Assembly (NCBI GenBank): GCA_028571685.1
Contig: CM053164.1
Location: forward strand, 38,986,501-39,050,500
Direction: 5' to 3'
From: Heterohyrax brucei
Lineage: Eukaryota > Chordata > Mammalia > Hyracoidea > Procaviidae
Length of the DNA: 64,000 nucleotides
Below are positions 11,987 through 24,071 of this stretch, piece after piece (position 1 is the first letter of the stretch; the number at the start of each line of letters is the position of its first letter). A program made the translations under genes and the position numbers. Under the pieces are notes generated by a model. That model was not told the DNA's origin, ran no database searches, and saw only the letters and a program-made list of their open reading frames with translations.

Positions 11987-13890
11987 ACTTAAACACAATA
12001 AAACCTAAAATGATAAAAATCATGGAAGAAAAAGTACAGATGAGCCTAGGGGCCCTAATACATGGCACAAATACAATACAAAGTATAACTAACAATGCCC
12101 AAACACCAGAAAAAAAACTAGATAACTGGTAACGTCTACAATTTAAAACACCTACGGCTCATTAGAAGACTTCAAAAAAGAGTAAAAGAGAACCTACAAA
12201 CTGGGAAAAGCTTTTTTGGTTATGACACAGACAACAAGGGTCTAATCCCTAAAATCTACAAACTACTTCAATACCTCCACAAGAAAAAGACAAATAATCC
12301 AACTGAAAAACAGGCAAAGGATATTTCACCAAAGACATTCTGGTAGCAACAGAAACAGGATGAAATGATTGCTATCACTAGCAATTCGAGAAATGTCAAT
12401 CAAAAACTACTATGAGATACCATCTCACGCCAACATTACGGCCAACTCATACAACTAATCAAAAATACCCAGAAATTAACAAAGGTTGGAGAGGATGAGG
12501 GGAGACTGGAACAATTATATACTCTTAGTAGGAATGCAAATGGTGTTAACCATTCTGGAAAACAGCATGACATGCCCTAAAAAGATAGAAATAGAAATAC
12601 TATCTGATCTAGCAATCTGACTGCTAGGAATACATCTTTGAGAAACAGGAGCCATCAAACTAATACAACGTAGGCAGACCAATGTCCACTGCAGCATTAT
12701 TCACAAAAGCAAAAAGACGGAAAAAACTTAGGTGTCCACCAACACACGCAGAGATAAATTATGGTATACACACAGACAATAGAATACAATGCAATGACAA
12801 CCCATGAAACATCTCACAACATGGATGAACCTGGAGGGCATTATGCTGAATAAAATACATCACTCACAAAAGGACAAATGTTGTATGAGAGACCACTATT
12901 ATTAAAAACTCAAGAAAAGGTTTATGCACAGAAAAAAACAATCTTTGATAGCAATGAAGGAAGGAAGGGATGGGAAAGGGGAGTCACTAACCAGATTATA
13001 GAGAAGTGTCAACTTCAGTGAAGGGAAAGACAACACACAATATAGTAGAAATCACCACAATATGACCAAGACAGACTCCCTAAACAGAAGCTTCCCAAAC
13101 ACATCCAGACATCTTGAGAGATCAAGTTGCTAGGGCTGAGGGCTAAGGACCATGGTCTAGGAAGACATCCAGGTCAACTGGCACAGCACAGTTCATAAAG
13201 CAAATGTACTACACCCTACTTTGGAAAGCACCATCTAGAATCTCAAAAAGCTTGCAAGTAGCCATCTAAGAGATATCTATTGCTCCTGTGCAGAGAAAGG
13301 AGACTTAAAAAAAAAAAAATCAAAGATACAAGGAAAAATCTTAGGCCAAAAGACTAAAGGATCACACAAACCACAGCCTCCATTAGCTTGAGCCCAGAAC
13401 TACCACCACCAACCACTCTGATGGGGATCACATTCGAGGCCCAGACACATCAGGAAAAAGTTTACAACAGAAGTCAAATTCACAAAAATGACCAGACTTA
13501 CTGGTCTGACAGAGACTGTAGGAACCTCTGAGACTATGGCCCCTGGTCACCCTTCTAATTCAGAACTGAAGCCACTTCTGAAGTTCACTTTTCAAAGATT
13601 AGACAAGTCTATAAAACAAACAATAACACACATGAGGAATGTAATGTCTTAGTTTAATCAAATATACAAGTGCAAATGGGGAAACTCCTGTTCAAAAGTA
13701 AGGCAAGAAGGTAGCAAAGGACAGAAACATTGCAGAAATGAATACAGGGAACCTGGAGTAGCAAAGGGGAAGAGTGCTCTCATATTGTGGGGATTGCAAC
13801 TAATGTCACAAAACAATCTATGCACAAATTTTTGAAAGAGAAACTAATTCGTGCTGTAAACCTTCACCTAAAGCAGCATTTAAAAATAAA
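11987..13890 (+). mobile_element. L1, ORF2 3' end plus 3' UTR
   Basis: The plus strand carries the L1 ORF2 C-terminal region in order (ctacaaactacttcaatacctccac, ccatctcacgccaacatta, agcattattcacaaaagc, acatggatgaacctggaggg), then a long 3' UTR that ends near 13890. Frameshifts and stops make it inactive. It is 5'-truncated. Confidence 0.8.
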
Positions 13891-13907
13891 TAATGTGAAG
13901 GCAACTA

Positions 13908-13910
<3 letters not shown>

Positions 13911-13950
<40 letters not shown>
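13911..13950 (+). repeat. (GT)20 microsatellite
   Basis: A pure GT tract of about 20 units just after the L1 3' end. Confidence 0.95.
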
Positions 13951-13952
<2 letters not shown>

Positions 13953-14019
13953 AACACAGAGCCTAAAAAGTTCTTTCAGCTATTCCTGGGGCATATGCAT
14001 TTAAAATTTACTAGGTATT

Positions 14020-14655
14020 TGTGGTAGTCAGGATTATGTCAACTTGGCTACTACCTATTTGGCTGCTGTATTAAGTGGCAGGGTGGGGTTTGTGGCGGCT
14101 CCCTGCCCCTCGGCTCTCATCTCGTGACACTGGACTACGGCTGCTGATCGCTCACATGGCCAGGCGCTCCTGTTCTCTGGTTCCAGCATCTGGTTCCGGG
14201 ACTTGAGCTAGCAGCTGTTGGGCTCATCAGTCCTTACAGTCGGCACTTGAGAGTTCTGCTCCCCAACCTGCCAATCCTGCACTCGCCAGCCTCTGCCCAG
14301 TCCTGCTCCCTGACCTGCCGATCCTGGGTTCGCCAGCCTCTGTCACTTCGTCTCGCCACCAGCTTGGGATCCACCAACCTCCAGCCTCTGTCGCTTCGTC
14401 TCACCACCAGCTTGGGATCCACTGACCTACACAACCGGTGATCTGCAACTCTGGTCTCTGACTTGCTGACCTTGGGTTCCTCAGCTTCCGTGGACACGTG
14501 AGGCTTGTGCCAGAGCTTGGGACATTCAGCTTCTGTGATTACGTGAGCTGTTTCCTATATTTGTATCTATCTATCTATCTATATATATTATAAATCTTTC
14601 CTTGTACCTACACGTGTTACTGGTTTTGCTTCCCTAGAAAACCCAGCCTAGGACA
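14020..14655 (+). mobile_element. Solo ERVL-type LTR (same family as 24280-24923)
   Basis: 636-bp solo LTR beginning TGTGGTAGTC and ending CTAGGACA, flanked by a perfect 5-bp duplication GTATT (14015-14019 and 14656-14660). It is the same family as the LTR at 24280, differing at 5 of the first 117 bases. The C-rich middle contains several copies of a cctctgtcacttcgtctcgcc-like unit and then a TATC/TA-rich stretch at 14565-14590. A product of LTR-LTR recombination; no internal sequence remains. Confidence 0.88.
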
Positions 14656-15662
14656 GTATTACAAAATTTCTATCCAAAGCGGCTAAAATTACATTCCACC
14701 AGCGAATCAACAAATAACTGTTTCCCCATAAACTTGTCAGCACTTGAATACAATTAAGCTCTTCAACTTCTACCCATCTAAGAGTAAAAATAATGTGTTA
14801 TTTTAATTTTTCTCTACTTAATATGAGTTTATATTTACTGGTCATCTGCATTTTCAGAAATATTCAGAGCTCTGAAAAGATCCCCCAAACAGACAAACCT
14901 TCTCAAGTAGTATTAAGAAAAAAAGATTCATTATAAATGAACACTGATGGAAAGCAACGTATAAAAAAATACTATCTACAACATTATAGTATTTGAAAAC
15001 AGTAGGTCAAACAAACCATTTTGGGACAAAAACAGATCTCCAAAACTAGTTCAAAAAGCAGAAGATCAGAACCAATCAATAACCCTAGATGAAATTGAAA
15101 CATTAGAAAACAATGTTAAAGGGTAAGATTGCCTAAAGTTTCAAAGATAATGTCTACAACTTTGTACCAATCATGGCAAGTTATATAACTCATTTTATGT
15201 TACTAGTATAATCATGATTCCCCAAATTAAGTAAGGATAATATGAGAACACTGCAAGATCGAAACTAAACTCTTAAAGAGGTTTTAACTGCATATTAACC
15301 ACAAAATAAACGTGAGAAAATCTACACAACAAGGTCAGTTAAATCCAGAGGAGGTTAAAAAAAAACCTTGAAAAATTTAATACCTATTCATGATTTTAAG
15401 AAATGGCAAAATCCCTCTTAAGAAATTAGAAACAAATTAGGAACCTTAAAAATGTGATACAGAAAGTTAACTACAAAAACCTACAACAGATATTATACAC
15501 AAATGTACACAAATTACCGCGACCAAATTAGAATACTGTATGACGTTTTCTCTTAAAGAAGCCTAATTCTGATGCCTTACAGAAATTCTGACGGACTGCC
15601 AGAGTCAGGAATTTTTAAATTAGGAGATTACATTTCTGATAAACACAGACTAGCATGATTAC
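14656..15662. other. Intronic, nothing recognised
   Basis: AT-rich intron downstream, in the gene's direction, of the 15663-15778 exon. No named feature. Confidence 0.5.
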
Positions 15663-15778
15663 CTGCTTTAGTGCCTTCTTGCTGTGCTTCTGAGATGGAG
15701 AAATGACTTTACCTGCTGGAACGGAGGGTGATGGACAGCCTGACTGGGGGGAGGATGGCTGTGACAGTCTAGACGATA
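15663..15778 (-). CDS. ASXL2: ASXL2 exon, Ser/Pro-rich segment ending ALKQ
   Basis: This 116-nt exon lies between a CCCTCTAG acceptor and a GTAATC donor. After completing a split Val codon it encodes 38 residues including [16 protein letters not shown] and [13 protein letters not shown]. It is low-complexity Ser/Pro/Lys sequence, probably disordered, between the HARE-HTH and the DEUBAD. It ends in phase 0 at ALKQ, and the next exon opens with ALKQ again, so the junction carries a small tandem duplication (ALKQALKQ) that I also recall in the human protein. It is separated from the preceding exon by 25.4 kb of repeat-rich intron. Confidence 0.94.
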
Positions 15779-17040
15779 CTAGAGGGAAAAATGACAATAA
15801 AAATTTGTATCATCAGAATTTATATCAAGCACCACTCGTTCCCCAATCATACACTGCAACCTGTGTTAAGACTGTGATCAAACACTTTTGGGAAAGATCT
15901 TCTTTTTAGAGTTCTATTGTAAACAGTGTCCCTCTTCAATTTATTTCCTCAGAAAGGTTTACTGAAGGATGAAATGACGAAGAAGGGGTGTTAGTCGTTC
16001 CTTTCCATTTTTTTTTTTCAACAGAACTGACTGAAGAAACAGGCAGTAGAAAACAAAACTGTGAGCCAACAAATGAGACGACATGCAGAAAAGATTCTAG
16101 ACTCTTTTGGATAGTACCTCTGTTCTTTCCATAGGTAAATCCAGTATTAGCACAATACAGTGGAAGAGCCCTGGACTGACAGACTGGGTCTCAGTTTTTC
16201 CATCTATAAACTGAAAGCAGTAAGGTCATTCCATTTCAAACACTCTGCTACAGCTTTAACACTTAAATTCTTTCACCTGTTAAATCAGTGGTTTTAGATT
16301 TAGTGTGATGGCGTATTTCACAATTTCTCTAATAGAAGCAAAGCAGGTTATAGAGCATGCAACCACTATTTCTTCTATAATTATCTGTTTGACAGCTGTC
16401 AGGGTCTACACAAATTTTAGTCTTACACACATAAGGGTTTGTTCTCTCTTCAAGACCCTGTAACTCTTCCAGTAAATTGCAAGCAGATCTTCATCATGTT
16501 CTATTACATTTCAACGTGTGTATTATTTCTAAGGACACAGAAATGACTGATTCAGACCCCTCAGTAATAAAAACACTGAAATTATAATTACTACTACTGC
16601 TAGTGAAGACTCGCAAACAGTGCATGTTCACTATTACCTTCCTCCCTTCATAGTAGACAGACTGAAAAGGTCTGAGTGGCAAACTGGCACCCACTGGGAA
16701 GACCAATGAGGTTCAAGATATGACACAAAGTATACAACTGTAGAGAGCTCTCTGACGTGACGATGAGGAATCATGGTTCAATGCAATACACAAGTTTTGG
16801 AATACAACATTTTCGTTTACTCTTATGTCTGCAGAGAGGAATACCCATTTAAAGCCAACAACAGCAAGAGTAATGTTAAAAAAATAACATATTAGCATAC
16901 TCAGCTTTAGCTTTGTGTTCCAACTCTATGATACAGTTTATGTGTAAGAGACAGAACTGATGGAGTTTGACATAAAACTAAATTAAAAAATAATAGTTCA
17001 ACGTAATACATAGTTGAACAGCAAAAAGAAGCCATATCCC
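15779..17040. other. Intronic, nothing recognised
   Basis: First part (by coordinate) of the 25-kb ASXL2 intron. No exon-like open frame with splice sites noticed. Confidence 0.45.
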
Positions 17041-17201
17041 CGGTGCCCTTGTATGTTGGCCACTGTTTTTAAAAATAACAGCTTTATTGGGATAATTCAA
17101 TAGTATACAATTCACCTATTTAAAGTGCACAATTCAATAGTTTCTTTTTAGTATATTCAGGGTTATTCAACTGTCACCATAATCAAATTTCAATTGCCGC
17201 C

Positions 17202-17722
17202 TGTCATGGGTTGAATTGTGTCCCCCCAAAAATGTGTGTAGCCATGTGGCTGGGACATGATTCCCAGTATCTTGTGACTGTCCTCCATTTTGTGGTTTCC
17301 CTAAACTGTATGTTAAAGGATTAGGGTGGGGCTGTAAATTCCTTCTTAGGATTACTTCCCCGCCCTGCAGTAAAGGGAGTTTCCCTGGAGTATGGCTTGC
17401 CCCACCCTTAGTCCTTTCATCCTATGAGAGATAAAAGGACAGAGAAGCAGGCTAAGAATCGGGAACCTCGTTACCATTAAGAAAGCAGCACCGGGAGAAG
17501 AGCACGTCCTTCAGACCTGAAGTTCCTGTGCCAAGATGCTCCCTGGATACAGACTGATGCAATACCGGACTTTCCAAAGCCGACAAGGGGAAAGCCTTCC
17601 CTGGAGTGGACACCCGGAATATGGACTTGCAACCTACCAGACTGTGTAAGAATAAACCTTCCTTTGTTAAAGCCATCCACTCTATGGTACTTCTGTTAGA
17701 GCAACCCTAGCTGACTAAAACA
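17202..17722 (+). mobile_element. Solo MaLR-like LTR
   Basis: 521-bp LTR from TGTCATGGGTTGAATTGTG to GCTGACTAAAACA. The same family occurs at 28755-29265 (plus) and at 21781-22281 (minus). No target duplication is clear (CCGCC before, CCCCT after). Confidence 0.82.
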
Positions 17723-17963
17723 CCCCTTAAGTATCTTCATATCTAGTAACTATCACTCCTCTTGGTCCACATCTCCAACCCAAACCTTGGGAACTCTGTA
17801 ATCTTGAGGAATTTCCTATTTTGAATGTTTCGTATAAATGGAATGCCATAGTATGTGGTCTTTATCAACGGCTTCTCTCACTTAGCATGTTGACTCATGC
17901 TGTAGATGTATTGGTTCCTCACTTCTTCTTATCACCAAAGAATATTCTACTGTACGTACATAC

Positions 17964-18152
17964 ACTGAAACTTGTGAGAGCCAGAACTCAATAGGAATGA
18001 TTTGTATTTCCAGGTCTCCCAAGTTTTCTGCCTTTCATAGGGTACAGTCTTACCACTCTTCTATCACTGTTAATGACAATTTTTGAGTTATCCTTATAGG
18101 ACAGGTTTCTGCCTTACACAGGTTCCAGCTATCACAGGTTCTACTGTACTAC
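17964..18152 (+). mobile_element. hAT-like MITE
   Basis: Ends are inverted repeats of about 18 bp: left cactgaaacttgtgagagc and right ctatcacaggttctactgta. A similar element lies at 45283-45455. I cannot name the family. Confidence 0.5.
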
Positions 18153-18309
18153 ATTGTTTACCCATCACGAGATGACAGACATTTGAGTTGTTCCACTCTT
18201 ATGAATAATGCTATGAAGACCAGTCACATAAAGGTTTTTGTGCAGACTGCTTTCACACTTCTAGAGCATAATAAACTAGGAATGAAACTGATGGGTCTTA
18301 TGGTAAGTC

Positions 18310-18515
18310 TAGGGAGCTCTGGTGGCACAATCCTTGAGTGTCACTGCTAAGTGAAAGACAGGTAGTCTGAACGCAACAGCTGCCCCAAAGCAGAATGATG
18401 TGGCAGTCTACTTTCATTAAGACCACGACATTGGAAAGGCCCTTGGGGCAGTTCTACTCTGTCCTACAGAGTCACTATGAGTCAGAATTGAATTGATAGC
18501 AATTGGATTTTTGGT
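18310..18515 (+). mobile_element. AfroSINE
   Basis: Begins agggagctctggtggcaca and runs through ggggcagttctactctgtcc to a tail ending ttttggttttga. Flanked by an imperfect 10-bp duplication of the host L1 (tggtaagtct / tggtaaatct). Confidence 0.88.
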
Positions 18516-18650
18516 TTTGATGTGGTAAATCTGTTTCATCTTTGAGGAACCATGAAACTGATTGCCAAAGTGGAAGACAACTATTTTATCAATACCATCA
18601 GTAACATATGAAGGTTTCAATATCTCCACATCTTCACTAACACTAGCTAT

Positions 18651-19099
18651 CTTCTTTTTTTATTTAACCACTGCTTCTATACAAACACAATAAAAACTAT
18701 TAATAGCTAATTACATCTATTTTAACGTCCTGTATAAAGTGAGAATAAGTACTTTCTTACCTGCCTCAAATACTACCTGATTACAAACAGAAAACCAATC
18801 AACCAACCAAAATATTCCCATTACATGAATTCTACCCTACAGCCTAGAAAAAGAGACAATGAGACTATCTATAATTACCAGGGAAAACTGCTCGGAATGT
18901 TTCCCCTTAAGCAAAAAAAGGCTTTTTAACAAATGAAACTACAGCACTTATCACAATGCCAACTGAAATAAATCATGAAAATTCTACCACCCAACAATGA
19001 GGAAAATGACTTAATGGTGGACACTAGCTATTGGTCTCACAACTTCTATGAAACTTGAAAAAAATCACGGTTGCTGGACAATGTTGACAGCATATGATT
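18651..19099. other. Intronic, nothing recognised
   Basis: Ordinary AT-rich intron between two L1-derived blocks. Confidence 0.5.
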
Positions 19100-19397
19100 T
19101 TTTGTTTAAAGAAATGAGGAAAGAGGCAGAGTCAAGATGGCGCACTAAACACACGTCTTCCCTAAACCCCTCTGGAAACCAAGACCTGAACTGATAATTA
19201 AACGGAGCCTTCTAGACACCTAGTGAGCCTTAGTATGCAGCATAAGGCTATTAATTTGGACTTCACAGAAGTGAATGAAAAACCTCTCACTGACCTCACT
19301 TTTGGCGAGTGTGACCTTGCACTGACTGAAGACGGCCTAGAGAAACAACTGCGGCTCATCCTCACAGCATCTCTCCCAGCCTCTACTGACTCACATG

Positions 19398-20128
19398 ATG
19401 CCCAAAAAGCAACCAACTCTGGAGAAAACCGCAATCAAGAAATCACTCATGACTTCAGAAGGCTCCCAAAAGAAAGGACTTTACAACTTCCCAGACAAAG
19501 AAGCTTTTCTGAAACTATTGGAAGGGAAAAACAAAATGAAAAATTAAGCACGCTGTTTGATCTGATGGAACACCAGTATTCTGAAATCCAGCAGATCAAG
19601 AACAAAATGAAAGACACAGAAACTTCAATTCAAAGCAAAGAGAACAGACTGGAACAAGTGGAAAACAGACTTTCTGATTTGAAAGACAGAGGTACTGACT
19701 CCAGCATCTATGAGGAGAAATAAGAAAAAGGAAACAAGAAAAATGAAGAAGCATTAAGAAGCATGTGGGACTCTACTAAGAGGAAAAACCCACAATTAAT
19801 TGGAGTTCCTGAACATAGAAAGGCGCCTGAGAACACAGAGAGTATTGTTGCTGAGCTGCTGACAGAAAACTCCCCAGAAATTATGAAAGAAGAGAATCTA
19901 CATATCCAAGATGCATTTCGAATGCCACTCAATATAGAACTCAAAATAAAGACTCCAAGACATATTATAATCAAGCTTAATAAAATGACACATAAGCAAA
20001 AACTCTTAAAGGCAGCAAGACTTAAAGCAAAGGCAACATTCAGAGGGAAACCTTGTCATGTTTCGTTGGACTTGTCAGCAGAAATGATGGTGGCATGGAG
20101 ACAGTGGCATGACACATTCAAGCCTTGA
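19398..20128 (+). pseudogene. L1 ORF1 (broken)
   Basis: ORF1p is the RNA-binding chaperone of L1. An ATG at 19398 opens MPKKQPTLEKTA. A coiled-coil region follows (LFDLMEHQYSEIQ, SIQSKENRLEQVENRLSDLK), then RRM and C-terminal-domain sequence (PQLIGVPEHRK, TPRHIIIKLNKM, WRQWHDTFKP). The frame changes at least twice: near 19540 (in-frame TAA) and again between 19723 and 19763. The open frame extending upstream of 19398 is chance. Confidence 0.8.
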
Positions 20129-20729
20129 AGGAAAAGAACTTCCAACCAAGAATTATATCTCCTGTACAATTATCTTTCAAATATGAAAATTACATTAAGA
20201 CATTTGCAGATAAACAGAAACTCAGAGAATTTGTAAAAACCAAACCAAAGCTATAAAAAATACTGAAAGAATCTCTTGGCTTAAAAGAACAAAACCACTA
20301 ACTTTCTATTTTAGAAGCAAATACAGGACACAACACCCAGAATCCTACTCAGTTAGGGGAGGCTCCAAACTCAATCAAAGCTACAACAGTGACAGAAATA
20401 ATACAGCAATCATATCATGAAAACTACAATGTTATCATATTGAAAAGAGAGAGGTACTACAGTTATTATAGTCCTTCCAGATGGAGAGGAAGTTGATAAG
20501 AATGGTAGTAAGTGAAACTGGTTTTATACATAGTTTATTAAGGGGGATATTAGGGGCAGCTGTAAAGCACAATAAAGATGCAACATACGAAATCAAGAAA
20601 TGTGATACAGGAGTCAAAAACAACCACAAAACCAACCCTGAAAAAGGTGAAAAACCAACTTACAAAGAATGTCCCACAACAGATTAATAAGAACAACAGA
20701 GAAAACATCAACACAAAAATAAACACATC

Positions 20730-21780
20730 ACCAGGGCAGCACTAGACACATACCTATCAATAATCACATTGAACGTAAATGGACTGAACACTCCAGTAAA
20801 GAGACATCGGGTGACATCTTGGATCAAAAGACACGACCCATCCATAATGTTGCCTACAACAAACTCACCTTAACTGAAAGAAATGAATAAACTTAAAATT
20901 AAAGGATGGAAGAATACATATCAAGCTGACAATACACACAAAAAGCAGATGTGGTAGTTCTAATCTCAGACAAAATAGATTTTAATGTAAAATCCACCAC
21001 CGTGGACACAGATGGACACTACTGCTGAAAGGTTCAATATACAAACAGGACTTCACAATATTAAATATTTATGCACCTAATATTACAGCACCTAAATACA
21101 TCACAGAAACACTGACTACACTCAACAGTCAGTGGTGGGAGACTTCAACACTCCATTCTCAATGAGACACAACGTCCATAGAAAAGCTCAATAAAGACAC
21201 TGAAGACCTTATTGCCGCAATTAAACAACTAGACATCATCAACATATACAGAACTTGTTATCCATCAGCAGATAATTACACCTTCTTCTCCAGTGCACAT
21301 GGTACATTCTTCAGGTTAGGACATAAAGCAATTCTCAACAAAATCCATACCACTGAATTAACGCAAAGCATCTTCTCAGATCATAAAGCGATAAAAGTCG
21401 AAATAAATAGCAGAAAAAAAAAGACAGAAAGTAGGACTCATGGAAACTGAACAACATCTTGCTCAGAAAACCATGGGTTATAGAAGATATCAAGGAAGAA
21501 ATAAAGAAATTTATAGATTTCAATGAGAATGAAAACACTTCCCACAAGAACCTATGGGATACAGCGAAAGCAGTGCTCAGAGGTCAGTTTATTTCCATAA
21601 ATGCACACATCTGGAAGGAAGAAAGAAACCAAACCAAAGAACCCTACAGCTTGAATAAGCAGACAGAGAACAACAGAGCAAACCCTCAGACACCAGAAGA
21701 AAACAGATCATAAAGATCAGATCACAACTAAACAAGTTAGAGAACAGAAACTGAAAAAACTGAAAAGAACAAAAGCTGGG
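20730..21780 (+). pseudogene. L1 ORF2 endonuclease region (broken)
   Basis: Contains the recognisable endonuclease-domain phrases of L1 ORF2, such as the text encoding the asn-gly-leu-asn turn at about 20775 and the following loops, with many frameshifts. It ends at the CTGGG (21776-21780) where the retroviral insertion enters. Confidence 0.7.
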
Positions 21781-22281
21781 TGTTTTAGTCAGCTAGGGCT
21801 GCTCTAACAGAAATACCACAGAGTGGATGGCTTTAACAAAGAAAGATTTATTCTTACACAGTCCGGTAGGTTGCAAGTCCATATTCAGGGTGTCCGCTCC
21901 AGGGAAAGACTTTCCCCTTGACGGCTCTGGAGGAAAGTCCGGTATTGCATCAGTCATTGTCCAGGGAGCGTCCTCACACAAGAACCTCTGGTCTGAAGGA
22001 CGTGCTCTGCTCCCGGTGCTGCTTGCTTGATGGTAGCGAGGTTCTCAAATTGTCCTTGGTTCTTTTTCCTTTTATTCCTTGCAAGCTAAAAGCATTAAGG
22101 GTGGGGCAAGCCATGCTCCAGGGAAACTTCCCCCATAGCAGGAATTCACAGCCCCACCCTAATCCTTTAACATACAGGTTAGCAAAACCACACAATGGAG
22201 GACAGTCCCAAGATACTGGGAACCATATCCCAGCCACGTGGCTGCACACATTTTTGGGGGGACACAATTCCAACCATGACA
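21781..22281 (-). mobile_element. MaLR-like 3' LTR at left edge of hybrid insertion
   Basis: 501 bp; read on the minus strand it runs from TGTCATGGTTGGAATTGTG to GCTGACTAAAACA, the same family as 17202-17722 and 28755-29265. It is preceded, on the minus strand, by a polypurine tract (AAAGGGTGGGA) directly against the LTR, marking it as the 3' LTR of a minus-oriented element. Confidence 0.85.
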
Positions 22282-23039
22282 TCCCACCCTTTGACAACCC
22301 AAAAATCACATCACAAAACATTTAACACGTTCATCTCACCATAGCAAAATTATGTCCATCCATATAACAGAAGTCTTAAATCAGCTCCAAGTCCAAAATA
22401 CAAAAACTCTTCTACATCTGTGAAACTTAGAAAGCATTAACAGGCAACAGGCAAGTCAACAGAACACATTACGTTAGCCCTCAAAGCTTTGAAAATACTC
22501 TTACATTTTCTGAGACATTCTACACAACAGCAATGCTCTCCAGACTCTAGGTATCGGCCACACTCTCTGGTTTCTGAGTGGAGACCTCCAGCCCCGTGCT
22601 ACAACTATGCCTTCAAGGCCCACTTGGACAGAAACTCTGTCCCATCGGCTTTAGGAGCACCCTAAGCCCAACTGAGTGGCAATTCCACCCTTACGAACAC
22701 AGCACGCCATGGTGACCTGGTGTCCCATGGTGAGAAACAACAGAGGACCGGCAGCAGCAGCAGCGGCAGCAGCAGAACCAGAGGCAGCGCTGGAGCCGAC
22801 CCGTGGAGCGAGAGAGGTCAGTGCCTGCGCAGAGTTTTCCTCGCGGAACGGGGTGCCTCTGGGCACTTGAATCGGTGAGCTGGCCTTGCTGACCCACCAA
22901 GTGAGAGAGTTGAGTGCCTTTGGGCAGGACGCTTTCCAGCAAGAGTGGGGTGCCTCCGGGCACTTAAACCGAGAGCCTGCTGAAGATTCTAAGAACACTT
23001 CGGCAGTGCCAATTTTGGCTTCTAGGCCTGTAACTAGAC
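22282..23039 (-). mobile_element. MaLR-like internal sequence (non-coding remnant)
   Basis: Reading on the minus strand toward the LTR, the last 400 bp have the layout of MaLR internal 3' ends (tttttgtattttggacttgg, gattttgggttgtc, polypurine tract). The more distal part (22700-23039) is GC-rich and contains a CAG/CGG-type run at 22753-22780 and two related aggcacccc-containing units. No gag-like open frame is intact. Where MaLR sequence truly ends (about 23039) is an estimate. Confidence 0.55.
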
Positions 23040-23044
23040 TGGAC

Positions 23045-23161
23045 TGTGGTGGTCAGGATTATGTCAACTTGGCTACTACCTATTTGGCTGCTGTATTAAG
23101 TGGCAGGGCGGGGTTTGTGGTGGCTTCCTGCCCCTCGGCTCTCATCTCGTGACCCTGGACT
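23045..23161 (+). mobile_element. Truncated ERVL-type 5' LTR (117 bp)
   Basis: Identical base for base to the first 117 bp of the 3' LTR at 24280-24396, starting exactly at the LTR terminus TGTGGTGGTC. It breaks off after ccctggact, where it joins the integrase coding region. The five bases before it, TGGAC, are also the five bases before the 3' LTR. Confidence 0.88.
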
Positions 23162-24071
23162 TACAGAATGCCTCATCCACCGTCATGGAATCCCACACAG
23201 CATTGCCTCTGATCAAGGGACTCACTTCACAGCAAATGAAGTGCGGCAGTGGGCCCATGCTCACGGAATTCACTGGTCTTACCATGTTCCCCATCATCCT
23301 GAAGCAGCTGGCTTGATAGAACGATGGAATGGTCTCCTGAAGACACAATTACGCTGCCAGCTAGGTGGCAGTACCTTGCAGGGTTGGGGAAATGTTCTCC
23401 AGGAGGCTGTGTATGCTCTAAACCAGCGTCCAATATACGGTGCTGTTTCTCCTATTGCCAGGATTCATGGGTCCAGGAATCAAGGGGTGGAAACGGGAGT
23501 GGCACCACTCACTGTTACCCCTAGTGACCCACTTGCAAGATTTTTGCTTCCTGTCCCCATGACTTTATGTTCTGCAGGACTAAATGTCTTAGTTCCGAAG
23601 GGAGGAATGCTGCCGCCTGGAGACACATCAACGATTCCACTGAACTGGAAGCTAAAATTGCCACCAGGCCATTTTGGGCTCCTTGTACCTCTGGATCAAC
23701 AGACAAAGAAGGGAGTTACAATACTGGCCAGTGTGATTGATCCTGACTATGAAGATGAAATTGGATTGACATTACATAACGGAAGTAAAGAGGAGTATGT
23801 TTGGAATGCAGGAGATCCCTTAGGACGCCTCCTAGTACTACCATGTCCTGTGATTAAGGTCAATGGAAAACTACAGCAACCCAACTCCAAAATGAGTGAT
23901 AATAGCCCAGACCCTTCAGGAATGAAGGTTTGGGTCACCTCACCAGGCAAGGAACCACAACCAGCTGAGGTACTTGCTGAGGGCAAAGGGAATACAGAAT
24001 GGGTTGTAGAAGAAGGTAGTTCTAAATATCAGTTACGGCCACGTGACCAGTTGCAGAAACGAGGACTGTAA
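23162..24071 (+). pseudogene. ERVL pol remnant: integrase core end plus dUTPase-like domain
   Basis: About 303 codons are open to the TAA at 24069-24071. The first part is the C-terminal portion of a retroviral integrase core: SDQGTHF carries the second catalytic Asp and AGLIERWNG the Glu, 35 residues apart (D-35-E). The first Asp and the zinc-binding N-terminus are deleted. Downstream is a dUTPase-like domain with motif 3 as SVIDPDYEDEI and motif 4 as GDPLGRLL; the Gly-rich motif 5 is not seen. Integrase followed by dUTPase is the ERVL order. gag, protease and RT are missing, and no env is present. Host gene excluded. Confidence 0.88.

Larger units (their letters stand above)
17041..18650 (-). 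mobile_element. Old L1 ORF2-end, interrupted by three insertions
   Basis: The complement carries L1 ORF2 C-terminal sequence at 17041-17201, 17723-17960, 18150-18310 and 18520-18650 (for example agtgcacaattcaatagt, tggaatgccatagtatgtgg, tgggtcttatggtaagtct, tgaggaaccatgaaactg). It is split by a MaLR-like solo LTR, a hAT-like MITE and an AfroSINE, all of which are therefore younger than this L1 copy. Confidence 0.7.

Noticed and set aside
14234..14497. Repetitive Ser/Leu-rich and Arg/Asp-rich frames on both strands
   Set aside because: They arise from the short tandem units in the C-rich middle of the LTR and recur in the LTR at 24280.
22676..22998. GC-rich segment with CAG/CGG run as a CpG-island promoter or Ala/Gln-rich gene
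   Set aside because: It lies within the MaLR-like internal sequence of the hybrid insertion; all frames are short and overlapping.
23100..24071. 323-codon open frame as a possible host gene
   Set aside because: It starts inside an LTR fragment and encodes integrase and dUTPase-like motifs between retroviral LTR sequences.
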